From the NCBI GenBank assembly GCA_019347795.1, contig JAHWKS010000095.1, positions 1-10,530 of the forward strand: a DNA stretch of 10,530 nucleotides. The letters run 5' to 3'. The notes under the pieces were generated by a model, which saw only the letters and a program-made list of their open reading frames with translations, searched no databases and was not told where the DNA came from. The translations under genes were made by a program, and so were the position numbers. Positions 1 through 7,182 of this stretch are shown piece by piece (the first letter of the stretch is position 1; each line of letters starts with the position of its first letter). The DNA is from Planctomycetota bacterium (lineage in GTDB: Bacteria; Planctomycetota; Planctomycetia; Pirellulales; Pirellulaceae).

Positions 1-1
1 G

Positions 2-2236
2 GCGGAGGAAGCGGGCGCCGCGCGGCACAACGCGGCGAGGGCCGGGGACGTGAACGGCGACGGCGATGTGACGCTGCACGATCTGTTGCTCGTCGTCGAT
101 AGTCTGCGGCGCCAGACGCAGGCTTCGCTCGCGGAAAGCGAGGCCGAAGCGGAGACGCCGCTCGTGGACGTCAGCGGCGACGGCGTGCTCTCGCTGCACG
201 ACCTGGTCCTCGTGGTGGGCGTGCTGCGAGAGTCGGCGCCGGTGACGGCGGCGGGCGTGCAGGGGGCGATTGATTGCACGGGCGTCGATGACTCCCTCGT
301 GCCGCTGGCCACCGAGTGCGACGTGCAGCAGCTTCTCAAGCGCGGGGCCGCCGCCTCGGCGAGCGAGAACGCGATCATCGCCGTCGTCGATCGCGGCGGG
401 CGGATCCTCGGCGTGCGGGTCGAGCAGGATGTGCTCAATCTCTACGACGCGCAGGGAAACGGCAACGGCGTGGTCGACGCCGGCAGCCCCGAAGAGGAGC
501 AACTGGTGTTCGCCATCGACGGCGCCGTGGCCAAGGCCCGCACCGCGGCCTTCTTCTCCAGCAATGCCGCCCCGCTTCCGTCCCGCACCGTGCGGTTCAT
601 CAGCCAGTCCACGATCACACAGCGGGAGGTGGAGTCGAATCCCAACATTCTCGATCCCGATTCAACGCGGCGCGGGCCGGGTTTCGTGGCGCCGATCGGC
701 TTGGGAGGCCACTTCCCGCCGGAGATCCCCTTCACGCCGCCGGTCGATCTCTTCGGCATCGAGCATCAAAGCCGCGACAGCAAGGTGCATCATGGTTTGG
801 ACGGGATCAAGGGGACCGGCGACGACATCGTTCTCGACAACCGCTTCAATGTCCACGACGACTTCATCGCCGCCGGCAAGAACCTGGCGTTCCCCGAGTC
901 GTACGGCGTGGCGTCGGAGCGACTGCTGACCGCCGCGTCCCGCGGCGTCGCCACGCTTCCCGGCGGCATTCCGCTGTACAAGACGATCGGCGGCGCTCCG
1001 CTGCTCGTCGGCGGCATCGGCGTCTTTTTCCCGGGACCGGACGGCTTTGCGACGCACGAGCAGGGCTTCGTCCCCGGCATTGGGCAATCGGAGAAGCAAC
1101 GGACCAACGCCTCGCAGGTGCTGGAATCGGAGTGGATCGCCTTGGCCGCGGCGGGCGGAAGTTCCGGCGCCGGGGCCGCGGTCGGCGAGTTGAGCGGCGT
1201 GGCGCCCGTCGGCGAATACGACTTGCCGTTCGGCCGGATCGACCTCGTGGGAATCACGCTGGAAGGCATCGGCCCGCATCCGACCGCCGCCAGTCCCATC
1301 ACCGGCGTGCAGCGGATCGTCAACGTGGGCGCGAGCGTCGGACGCGGCAGCCCCGACAGCGGCGCCGATCAGATCGTCGAGCCGGGCGACATGCACTTGG
1401 ACGGAGAGCCCGTCCCCGACGGCTGGCTGGTCGAGCCGCACGACGCCCAGGACGGCAGCGGGCTCACCAAGGCCGACGTCGAGCGGATCATTATGCAAGG
1501 CGTGGCGGAAGCGGAGCAGGTGCGGGCGGCGATCCGCCTGCCGATCGGCGAGCGCACCCGCATGGTGCTGGCGGTCTCGGACCTCTCGGGCAACATCCTC
1601 GGGCTGTTCCGCATGCCCGACGCGACGATCTTCTCGATCGACGTGGCCGTGGCCAAAGCCCGCAACACCGCTTACCATGCCGATCCGACGGCGATCACTC
1701 CGGCCGACCGCGTGCGGCTCGACACGCCCGGCGACGCGCTGCCGATCATGCCCGATCCGTCCGTACCGGCGGGTGCGGCGTTCACCAACCGCACGTTCCG
1801 CTTCCTTGCCGAGCCGCGATTCCCGGACGGCATCGACGGCACGCCGCCTCCGCCGTTCTCGATCCTCAGCGATCCGGGGATCAACCCCGCGACCGCGGAA
1901 AACCTGGGTCCGCCGCTTCCCGCGTCGGTTTACATGCGGGACGAGACGAGCATCCTCGGCTTCACCAGCTTCAACCCCAGCCGCAACTTTCGCGATCCAT
2001 CGGGTCCGGCGAACCAGAACGGCGTGGTGTTCTTCCCCGGCAGCACGCCGCTGTACAAGGACGGCGTGCTGGTGGGCGGCTTCGGCGTGAGCGGCGACGG
2101 CGTGGATCAGGACGACGTGGTCACTTTCTCGGGCCAAGCCGGCTACGCCGCCCCCGCGGACCTGCGGGCCGACCGCTTTTTCGTCCGCGGCGTGAGACTC
2201 CCGTTCCAGAAGTTCAACCGGAACCCGCGCGGGTAG
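2..2236 (+). CDS. Exported dockerin-like protein with two GlcG/HbpS-like domains (5' partial)
   Basis: The frame is open from base 2, so the start lies to the left of the window; the GTG at 50 sits inside the first calcium-binding loop and is not a credible start. Two dockerin/EF-type loops come first (DVNGDGDVTLHDLLLVV at about 47-97 and DVSGDGVLSLHDLVLVV about 40 residues later). Two copies of a GlcG/HbpS-like domain follow. Copy 1 (about 270-1160) has AIIAVVDRGGRILGVRV, AIDGAVAKARTAAFF and GGIPLYKTIGGAPLLVGGIG. Copy 2 (about 1465-2190) has MVLAVSDLSGNILGLFR, SIDVAVAKARNTAYH and STPLYKDGVLVGGFGVSGDG. Both carry long inserts compared with the roughly 140-residue single-domain GlcG. Known members of this fold include the extracellular haem-binding sensor HbpS and GlcG of the glycolate locus; haem binding here is inference only. 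The dockerin-like segment suggests an extracellular or surface protein. It is probably cotranscribed with the gene at 2249. Confidence 0.8.
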   Translation, partial: AEEAGAARHNAARAGDVNGDGDVTLHDLLLVVDSLRRQTQASLAESEAEAETPLVDVSGDGVLSLHDLVLVVGVLRESAPVTAAGVQGAIDCTGVDDSLVPLATECDVQQLLKRGAAASASENAIIAVVDRGGRILGVRVEQDVLNLYDAQGNGNGVVDAGSPEEEQLVFAIDGAVAKARTAAFFSSNAAPLPSRTVRFISQSTITQREVESNPNILDPDSTRRGPGFVAPIGLGGHFPPEIPFTPPVDLFGIEHQSRDSKVHHGLDGIKGTGDDIVLDNRFNVHDDFIAAGKNLAFPESYGVASERLLTAASRGVATLPGGIPLYKTIGGAPLLVGGIGVFFPGPDGFATHEQGFVPGIGQSEKQRTNASQVLESEWIALAAAGGSSGAGAAVGELSGVAPVGEYDLPFGRIDLVGITLEGIGPHPTAASPITGVQRIVNVGASVGRGSPDSGADQIVEPGDMHLDGEPVPDGWLVEPHDAQDGSGLTKADVERIIMQGVAEAEQVRAAIRLPIGERTRMVLAVSDLSGNILGLFRMPDATIFSIDVAVAKARNTAYHADPTAITPADRVRLDTPGDALPIMPDPSVPAGAAFTNRTFRFLAEPRFPDGIDGTPPPPFSILSDPGINPATAENLGPPLPASVYMRDETSILGFTSFNPSRNFRDPSGPANQNGVVFFPGSTPLYKDGVLVGGFGVSGDGVDQDDVVTFSGQAGYAAPADLRADRFFVRGVRLPFQKFNRNPRG

Positions 2237-2248
2237 AGGAAAATAATA

Positions 2249-2761
2249 ATGTCACGGATGACGCTTCTCGTTTCGATGTTTGTGCTCGGCGCCGGCGGCG
2301 CTCTCGCCGATTCGCCCGTCCCGCGTGATGCTCGCGGATTCTCGGCGCCCGTGATCCTCGATGAGGCGGATCCTTGGAGCTATCGCACGCCGCCCGCGGA
2401 GCCGATCGTGCCGGCGCCTCCCCGCGGCCGGTATGCGATGGACGATCAGGTGCGGGCCGGCTATCCCGACACGCTCTCGCGATGGGCGGTTCGCAGCGTC
2501 ACGCCGGCCTACTCCGCGGGCTGGGTCGGCGGCGGCACGCTCCTTCCCGGCCAGCCGCGCTACATCCACGCCGACGGCGTGTGGGGCTTCGATTACGATG
2601 GCTGGCTTCTCAACCGCCGCATCTGGCTCGGCTGGTCGCACGGCCGGCGCTATCAAGGCGGCCGCGGCGCCTACGACAGCGAAGGCCCGCCCAAAGCCAG
2701 CCACTTCCTCCACACCCGCCTGGAAGAAGCCCGCGAGCGTCGGAGCGGACACAAAGAGTAG
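2249..2761 (+). CDS. Small exported protein of unknown function
   Basis: This 170-residue protein is not recognised. It has a clear signal peptide: MSRM, then a hydrophobic stretch TLLVSMFVLGAGG, then a probable signal-peptidase I site after ALA at residue 20. The mature part is rich in Pro, Gly, Arg, Tyr and Trp. It has a proline-rich stretch (PPAEPIVPAPPRGRY) and an aromatic core (YIHADGVWGFDYDGW, then RRIWLGWSHGRRYQGGRG), and it ends in a charged tail. There are no cysteines, no CxxCH haem motif and no transmembrane segment after the signal. The ATG at 2249 is preceded by AGAGGA at 2235-2240 with normal spacing. The gene starts 12 bases after the dockerin/GlcG-like gene, so the two are probably one transcription unit and may act together outside the cytoplasm; that link is inference. 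Confidence 0.75.
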   Translation: MSRMTLLVSMFVLGAGGALADSPVPRDARGFSAPVILDEADPWSYRTPPAEPIVPAPPRGRYAMDDQVRAGYPDTLSRWAVRSVTPAYSAGWVGGGTLLPGQPRYIHADGVWGFDYDGWLLNRRIWLGWSHGRRYQGGRGAYDSEGPPKASHFLHTRLEEARERRSGHKE

Positions 2762-2917
2762 CGGTGTTTTTTCGTCCGCGACGCTCCACGGTTGAAGCGT
2801 CAACCTCCCTCCGTTCTCGGCGCCGCGCGGCGGCAGCTCGGGATTTCTCGCCGTCGCGGGGTATGCTGAATCATTGTGACGCGGAAACGCGCAGGGGAAA
2901 GGGGGAATAGACGGTCA

Positions 2918-2937
2918 CACTCGCCGTTCGGCGAGTG
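2918..2937. repeat. Perfect hairpin upstream of tpx
   Basis: CACTCGCC (2918-2925) and GGCGAGTG (2930-2937) form a perfect 8-bp stem with loop GTTC. It lies in the 265-base gap between the small exported protein gene (stop at 2761) and tpx (start at 3027). No run of T follows it on either strand, so it is not a standard intrinsic terminator. It could be an mRNA leader structure or an operator for tpx, or chance in GC-rich DNA. Nothing else in the gap is recognisable. Confidence 0.35.
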
Positions 2938-3026
2938 GCGGCCGGGCACTTGTGCGGTCGTGGAAGCGGCGCGATACTGAGGGGCGGCTGATCCACATCG
3001 TCCCCCCTGCTGCGAAAGGAGCCGCC

Positions 3027-3545
3027 ATGCCGCGCGCCGGAGCCGTTACCTTCAAGGGAACCCCCATGACGCTCGCCGGAGAGGAGCTCAAGCCGGGGCA
3101 GTCCGCGCCCGACTTCAAGCTGCACTACTTCGAGGATGGGCTGAAGACGATCACCCCGGCGGACCTGAAGGGGAAACCGTCGGTGCTCAGCGTCGTCCCC
3201 TCGCTCGATACCGGCGTTTGCCAGATGCAAACCAAGCGGTTCAACCAGGAACTCGATGCGCTGGGGGACAAGATCAACGCCCTCACGGTGAGCCTCGACC
3301 TCCCCTTCGCCATGAACCGCTTCTGCGGCGCCGAGAGCATCAAAAACATCCGCCCCGCGAGCGATTACCAGGACCGCAGCTTCGGGCAGAACTGGGGGAT
3401 GTTGATCGAGGAGTTGAAGCTCCTGGCCCGCGGGGTTTTCGTGCTCGACAAGGACGGCAAGATCGTCTACGCCGAGACGGTGAAGGAAGTGACCCAAGAG
3501 CCGGATTACGCCGCCGCGATGGAAGCGGTGAAAAAGGTGCTGTAG
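3027..3545 (+). CDS. tpx: Thiol peroxidase (atypical 2-Cys peroxiredoxin, Tpx)
   Basis: Tpx reduces hydrogen peroxide and alkyl hydroperoxides using electrons from thioredoxin. In Gram-negative bacteria it is usually cytoplasmic or periplasmic; no signal peptide is visible here. The 172-residue length matches the family (E. coli Tpx is 168). Landmarks in order are VTFKGTPMTLAG at the N-terminus, PDFKLHYFEDGLKTITPADLKGK, the peroxidatic motif PSLDTGVC with Cys65, then DLPFAMNRFCGAE with the resolving Cys100, and finally ARGVFVLDKDGKIVYAE and EPDYAAAMEAVKKVL. Both catalytic cysteines and the Thr of the PSxDTxVC motif are present, so it should be active. The ATG at 3027 is chosen over upstream in-frame codons because AAAGGAG at 3015-3021 sits 5 bases before it and homology begins there. 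It appears to be a stand-alone gene. Confidence 0.95.
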   Translation: MPRAGAVTFKGTPMTLAGEELKPGQSAPDFKLHYFEDGLKTITPADLKGKPSVLSVVPSLDTGVCQMQTKRFNQELDALGDKINALTVSLDLPFAMNRFCGAESIKNIRPASDYQDRSFGQNWGMLIEELKLLARGVFVLDKDGKIVYAETVKEVTQEPDYAAAMEAVKKVL

Positions 3546-3563
3546 GCGTGGTCCCGCGCGGGC

Positions 3564-3638
3564 GGGGTCGGGAGTCTTTTTCGGCCCCTGCGGCAGCCAC
3601 GTCGCAAAGCCAATTGGCCGAAAAAGACTCCCGACCCC
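3564..3638. repeat. Palindromic intergenic element with perfect 23-base arms
   Basis: The left arm at 3564-3586 (begins GGGGTCGGGAGTC, ends TTTTTCGGCC) is the exact reverse complement of the right arm at 3616-3638. The central part, 3587-3615, is 29 bases. The element begins 18 bases after the tpx stop and ends 37 bases before the glcF start. There is no T-run after the outer stem on either strand, because the T5 tract is inside the arm; this argues against an ordinary intrinsic terminator. It looks like a REP/MITE-type repeat. Membership of a repeat family is inference, since only one copy is in this window. Confidence 0.8.
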
Positions 3639-3647
3639 TTGATTGCG

Positions 3648-3666
3648 TCCCGCTCGTAATGCGGGA
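3648..3666 (+). other. Small hairpin just before the glcF start
   Basis: TCCCGC (3648-3653) pairs with GCGGGA (3661-3666) around a 7-base loop and ends 9 bases before the glcF ATG. An 8-base direct repeat CGTAATGC occurs at 3655-3662 and 3672-3679, the second copy covering the ATG. No Shine-Dalgarno sequence is visible in this leader. The hairpin may influence initiation, but it is short and could be chance. Confidence 0.3.
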
Positions 3667-3675
3667 TCTCGCGTA

Positions 3676-4986
3676 ATGCCTGAACCTCTCGCTACGCCGC
3701 TGTCGGCCCCGCCGCCCAATCCCGGGGCGGGGATCGACTACGATTACTTCCTCGACTGCGTCCATTGCGGGCTGTGCACCGCGGCGTGCCCAACGTACGT
3801 TGAGCTGGGGGATGAGAACGACAGCCCCCGCGGCCGCATCTATCTGATGCGGGCGGTGACCGATGGGCGGCTGGAGCTGACTCGCGACGTGCGGCGGCAC
3901 CTGGAGTTGTGCCTCGACTGCCGGGCCTGCGAGACGGCGTGTCCCTCGGGGGTGCAGTACGGAAAGCTGATCGAGCCGTTCCGCGTCGCGATGGAGCAGA
4001 CCGGCGCCGAGCAGCGGAAGACGGACGACTGGTTCCACCGCCGCATTCTGTTCGGGCTGTTTCCCTATCCCGGCCGGCTTCGCAAGGCGCTTTGGCCGGC
4101 GCGAATCGCGCAGGCGCTTCGGCTGGACCGCCTCGCCGAGAAGACGGGTCTGCTGCGGCTTCTCCCGCCGCGGCTGGAGCGCCTGACGACGATGCTGCCG
4201 CCGCTGGCCCGCGATCCCGGCCCGTTGCCGGAAGTGCTGCCGGCCAAGGGAATGCGGCGAGCACGGGTGGGGCTGTTCACCGGCTGTGTGGCCGACGCCC
4301 TCTTCCGCCCCACGCATTGGGCGACCGCGCGAGTGTTGCAGGAGAACGGCTGCGAGGTCGTCACGCCTCGCAATCAGGGCTGCTGTGGAGCGATTCACTT
4401 TCATGCCGGGGCGGCCGATCCGGCGCGTGCTTTGGCCGATGCGAACGTGGCGGCATTTCCGTCGGACGACTTCGACGCGGTGATCGTGAACGTCGCCGGC
4501 TGCGGCTCGATGCTCAAAGATTACGGCCATCACTGGAGCGACGACGTGCAGGCCGCGCGCGAGCGACTGGCCCACAAGGTGAAAGACGTGAGCGAGTTCA
4601 TCGACGAACTCGGCCTCATTCCGCCGCGCGGCGAAGTTCGGACGGTCGCCACATATCACGACGCCTGCCACCTGATCCACGCCCAGCGGGTGCGAGAGCA
4701 ACCTCGCAATCTGCTGCGGCAGGTTCCAGGCCTGACGCTGCGCGAGTTGCCCGAGTCCGAACTCTGCTGCGGCGCCGCGGGAACGTACAACCTGACCGAG
4801 CCGGAGATGGCCCAGCGACTGGCCCGCCGCAAGCTCGACAACATCCTGCGAACCGGCGCGCGGATGGTGATCACCGCCAACGCCGGCTGTCTCTTACAGA
4901 TCGCCGCCGAAGCCCGCCGCCGCGGCGAATCGCTACAAATCGTCCACCCCATGGATGTGCTCGACGCAAGCTACCGCGGAGCGTGA
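3676..4986 (+). CDS. glcF: Glycolate oxidase iron-sulfur subunit (GlcF-type)
   Basis: GlcF carries electrons from the FAD subunit GlcD during oxidation of glycolate to glyoxylate. The protein has 436 residues (E. coli GlcF has 407). Near the N-terminus are two [4Fe-4S] ferredoxin motifs: CVHCGLCTAACP (Cys28, 31, 34, 38) and CLDCRACETACPSG (Cys79, 82, 85, 89). Two cysteine-rich CCG domains follow, the first with GLFTGCVADALF and NQGCCGAIHFHAG, the second with YHDACHL and ELCCGAAGTYNL. This order is typical of GlcF and of the related LutA and GlpC; GLCTAACPTY, SPRGRIYLMR and the total length fit GlcF best. The ATG at 3676 is preferred to the TTG at 3643, which lies in the tail of the palindromic region. 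No glcD or glcE is in the window, so the FAD partner must be elsewhere. The gene converges on the transketolase-like gene with a 20-base gap. Confidence 0.88.
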   Translation: MPEPLATPLSAPPPNPGAGIDYDYFLDCVHCGLCTAACPTYVELGDENDSPRGRIYLMRAVTDGRLELTRDVRRHLELCLDCRACETACPSGVQYGKLIEPFRVAMEQTGAEQRKTDDWFHRRILFGLFPYPGRLRKALWPARIAQALRLDRLAEKTGLLRLLPPRLERLTTMLPPLARDPGPLPEVLPAKGMRRARVGLFTGCVADALFRPTHWATARVLQENGCEVVTPRNQGCCGAIHFHAGAADPARALADANVAAFPSDDFDAVIVNVAGCGSMLKDYGHHWSDDVQAARERLAHKVKDVSEFIDELGLIPPRGEVRTVATYHDACHLIHAQRVREQPRNLLRQVPGLTLRELPESELCCGAAGTYNLTEPEMAQRLARRKLDNILRTGARMVITANAGCLLQIAAEARRRGESLQIVHPMDVLDASYRGA

Positions 4987-4995
4987 TTATCACGC
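4981..4995. terminator. Short hairpin at convergent gene ends
   Basis: GCGTGAT (4981-4987) and ATCACGC (4989-4995) are perfect 7-base arms around a single base. In RNA this is a 6-bp stem with a 3-base loop. It covers the glcF stop codon and lies between glcF and the oppositely oriented transketolase-like gene that ends at 5007. The position suits a shared 3' end, but there is no U-tract on either strand, so a terminator role is only possible. Confidence 0.3.
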
Positions 4996-5006
4996 CTACA
5001 AGGAAG

Positions 5007-5498
5007 TCACGCCGGGTTGGCGCCCGAAGCGAGGTCGGGCGGCGGTTCAAATGTATCCTCTACGCGCAGATAGGTTGGCCCGTCTTGGGAGAGCGCTGTT
5101 CGCAACGCCAGGCGGGCCTCCGCGGCGTCGCCGGGAGCGATGATCGATATTTCCTGCAGCATGGGGAGGACTGCGGCGCCATCGCACGAAGCGGGTGCGG
5201 CTCCTAATCCCGCAATCACAACCGGCGCCCAGTGATCGCATATTTCGGTGCGAATTTGGTCCAGGCAGCGCATGGCGACGAAAGGCGAGGAGCACGCCAC
5301 CGGCCGCAGGCCGCTGAGGGACAAGCCCGCCGCGACGCCCATCATGCTCGCCTCGGCCGCGCCGCAGTCGTAGAAGCGGTCGGGAAAGCGCGATCGGAAA
5401 CCCTCGAACAGGTGGACGTCCATGTCTCCCACGAGCAGCACGACCCGCGGGTCGGCGGCCGCCAGCGTCACCAGTTCCTGGGCGAAGGCGTCTATCAT
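5007..5498 (-). CDS. Transketolase-like pyrimidine-binding subunit, third domain absent
   Basis: This 163-residue protein corresponds to the middle (Pyr) domain of transketolase, which binds the aminopyrimidine of thiamine diphosphate. Matching segments are DPRVVLLVGDMD, then PDRFYDCGAAEASMMGVAAGLSLSG, where Glu49 aligns with the catalytic Glu of the family's usual IAEQNMVG, then IRTEICDHWAPVVIAGLG, IIAPGDAAEARLALRTAL and DGPTYLRVED. The GPTHH-type segment that normally follows the glycine turn is replaced by AAPASCDGAAVL. The protein stops about where the C-terminal transketolase domain should begin; split C-terminal subunits are usually about 300 residues. glcF converges directly downstream, so the missing domain is not there in another frame. 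Its ATG overlaps the stop of the partner gene (ATGA, 5498-5495), implying coupled translation. It probably forms a heterodimeric or tetrameric enzyme with the partner; the substrate is unknown. Confidence 0.8.
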   Translation of the reverse strand: MIDAFAQELVTLAAADPRVVLLVGDMDVHLFEGFRSRFPDRFYDCGAAEASMMGVAAGLSLSGLRPVACSSPFVAMRCLDQIRTEICDHWAPVVIAGLGAAPASCDGAAVLPMLQEISIIAPGDAAEARLALRTALSQDGPTYLRVEDTFEPPPDLASGANPA

Positions 5499-6322
5499 AG
5501 CATCGATCTCAGCTCGGCCAGCGCCGCGGCCAAATCGCGGTGGTTGAGGACGCGGCGGCGCCAGGCGTCGTTATTTTCCATGAACGAGACCCCCTTCCCG
5601 CTCACGGTACGGGCTAGCAGACATCGCGGCCGGCCGTCGAGTTGCTTCCGACCGCGGTCGAGCGACTGAATGAGGCTGGCCATGTCATGCCCATCCCTGC
5701 GCTTAACGTCCCATCCGAAGGCTCGCCATTTCTCCGCCAGCGGCGCCGACACGCGCTCCAAGTCGCCGGCGCCCTTCGCGCCGTTGTCGTCAATCATCAC
5801 CGTCAAGTTCCCCAGCCGTTGGGCGGCGGCGAAGTCGGCCGCCTCCCAGACTGAGCCGCTGTCGCATTCGGAGTCGCCGAGCAGCACGAACACGCGGTAT
5901 GGCTGCTTCCGGATTCGCGCGGCCAGCGCCATTCCCGCCCCAATCGACAGACCGGCGCCGGGCGAGCCGGGGACCGCCTCCACGCCCGCCGCGCAGCCGG
6001 GAGTCATCGGCTCAGGCAGCGAACGGTCCCGCTTGCCGTATCGATCGAGCAGCGCGACGGAAAAGAATCCCCGCTCCGCCAGAACCGCATAATGCGCCGC
6101 GGCCGCATGGGGTTGGCTGAGGATGAATCGATCGCGCTCCGGCGCCGCGGGCCGCTGCGGGTCGATGTCCAGCACGCCCCAATACGTCGCCACCAGCAGC
6201 TCGATGAGGGAAAGCGACGCCGCCGTGTGCGGCGACTTCGTCTCGTGCGCCATCCGCACCAGCCGGCCGCGAATCCGCCGGGCGATGGCGTCCAGATCGG
6301 CGATGTCGGCGAAGAACGTCAC
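5495..6322 (-). CDS. Transketolase-like pyrophosphate-binding (N-terminal) subunit
   Basis: This 275-residue protein matches the N-terminal, pyrophosphate-binding domain of transketolase. Segments in order are SPHTAASLSLIELLVATYWG (His32, the usual GHxGGSLS region), DRFILSQPHAAAAHYAVLAERG (His72; most relatives have KGH), GSPGAGLSIGAGMALAAR (usually GSLGQGLS), and GDSECDSG...DDNG, where Asp150 and Asn180 are 30 residues apart, exactly as the Mg/ThDP ligands of yeast transketolase are. Cofactor binding therefore looks intact while several substrate-side residues differ. It starts with GTG at 6322, whose bases overlap the hisG stop (GTGA, 6322-6319), and it ends in an ATGA overlap with the partner gene. 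The family includes split transketolases, DXS and E1 enzymes. Which two-carbon or other transfer it catalyses cannot be told from sequence; coupling to hisG might suggest pentose or PRPP supply, but that is speculation. Confidence 0.85.
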   Translation of the reverse strand: MTFFADIADLDAIARRIRGRLVRMAHETKSPHTAASLSLIELLVATYWGVLDIDPQRPAAPERDRFILSQPHAAAAHYAVLAERGFFSVALLDRYGKRDRSLPEPMTPGCAAGVEAVPGSPGAGLSIGAGMALAARIRKQPYRVFVLLGDSECDSGSVWEAADFAAAQRLGNLTVMIDDNGAKGAGDLERVSAPLAEKWRAFGWDVKRRDGHDMASLIQSLDRGRKQLDGRPRCLLARTVSGKGVSFMENNDAWRRRVLNHRDLAAALAELRSML

Positions 6323-7170
6323 AACCGGCAGTTGGTGATCCGCGTCTCGAGGATCGCCGAGGCGCCGAGGGTCTCCAGCCGCTCCATCACCTCAATCACT
6401 TCGCCGCGGCGGACCATGACGCGGATGGCGCACCACTCGGGGTCCTCCAACGGGTTGACCGTGGGCGAGTTGAAGCCGGGGGTGATCTTCTCCGCCTCGG
6501 CCAGCTTCGCCCGTGGAATGTTGTACTCCAACAGCGAATAGCTGCGGGCGATCACGACCCCTTCCAACCGCCGCACCACGCGATCGGCCAGCTCCGACTG
6601 ACGGCGGTCGGGATTCTGAATGAGCACCGTCTCGTACCGGCCGATCTCGTCCAGCACCCGCAGGCGATTGGCCGCCAGCGTGCTGCCGGTCTCCACCAGA
6701 TCGACGATCGCCTCGGCCACGCCGAGGGCGATCATCACCTCGACCGAGCCGGTGATCGGCACCAGGTGCGCCTCCACACCGTGCGAGCGGAGGTACTCCT
6801 CGGTGACGCGGGGGAAACTGGTCGCGAGGCGGCAACCGCGCAGTTCGGCCGGCTTCTGAAAATCGCTGTCTTCGGGAACGCAGATCGCGAGTCGGCACTT
6901 TCCCACCCCCAGCCGCAGCCGCTCATCGAGCGAGACGCCGCTCTCAGCCACGAGGTCGCTGCCGGTGACCCCGAGGTCGATGGCGCCCTCGGCGCAGAGC
7001 ACCGGCATGTCGTCGGGGCGGAGGAAGGTGATGTCGATCGGCATGTCCCGCACGCGGGCGAAGAGACTGCGATCCTGCCGGCGGAAGTCCAAGCCGGCCT
7101 GGTTGAGCAGCTCCGCAGCCAAGTCCGCCAGCCGCCCCTTGCTGGGAACGCCGATCCGCAAGTTATTCAT
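6319..7170 (-). CDS. hisG: ATP phosphoribosyltransferase, long form (HisG)
   Basis: HisG catalyses the first, feedback-controlled step of histidine synthesis: ATP + PRPP to phosphoribosyl-ATP. The 283 residues match the long form. The N-terminal catalytic part has LRIGVPSKGRL, DIGVTGSDLV-like IDLGVTGSDLVAE and LATSFPRVTEEYL. The PRPP-binding loop region is ITGSVEVMIALGVAEAIVDLVETG, followed by STLAANRL. The last 80 or so residues (from about EYNIPRAKL to ETRITNCRL) are the ACT-like regulatory domain, so no HisZ partner should be needed and histidine inhibition is expected. The ATG at 7170 (MNNLRIG) is chosen; a longer reading from 7251 would translate the palindromic repeat. No good Shine-Dalgarno sequence precedes it. 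It lies downstream of hisE, separated by that repeat, and overlaps the transketolase-like gene by 4 bases. Confidence 0.95.
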   Translation of the reverse strand: MNNLRIGVPSKGRLADLAAELLNQAGLDFRRQDRSLFARVRDMPIDITFLRPDDMPVLCAEGAIDLGVTGSDLVAESGVSLDERLRLGVGKCRLAICVPEDSDFQKPAELRGCRLATSFPRVTEEYLRSHGVEAHLVPITGSVEVMIALGVAEAIVDLVETGSTLAANRLRVLDEIGRYETVLIQNPDRRQSELADRVVRRLEGVVIARSYSLLEYNIPRAKLAEAEKITPGFNSPTVNPLEDPEWCAIRVMVRRGEVIEVMERLETLGASAILETRITNCRL

Positions 7171-7182
7171 GAGGAACGCCGA

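Noticed and set aside
2..250. Cellulosome component on the basis of the dockerin-like repeats
   Set aside because: Planctomycete exported proteins often carry dockerin-like pairs without any cellulosome; no cohesin or glycosidase is in the window.
662..2137. 491-codon open frame on the - strand, opposite the dockerin/GlcG-like gene
   Set aside because: Its protein is low-complexity and rich in Arg, Ala and His with no domain; it is a GC-driven shadow of the real + strand gene, which has clear domain motifs.
316..2328. 670-codon open frame on the + strand in another frame of the GlcG-like gene
   Set aside because: The translation is Arg-rich low-complexity sequence overlapping the domain-bearing frame.
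2952..3026. Longer tpx start at 2952
   Set aside because: A strong AAAGGAG lies just before the ATG at 3027 and the family's N-terminus begins there.
3564..3638. Intrinsic terminator for tpx
   Set aside because: The stem is long and perfect, but no T-run follows it on either strand; the T5 tract lies within the arm. Classed as a repeat.
3340..4701. 453-codon open frame on the - strand across tpx, the palindrome and glcF
   Set aside because: It reads antisense through two recognised genes and the repeat, and its protein has no recognisable motif.
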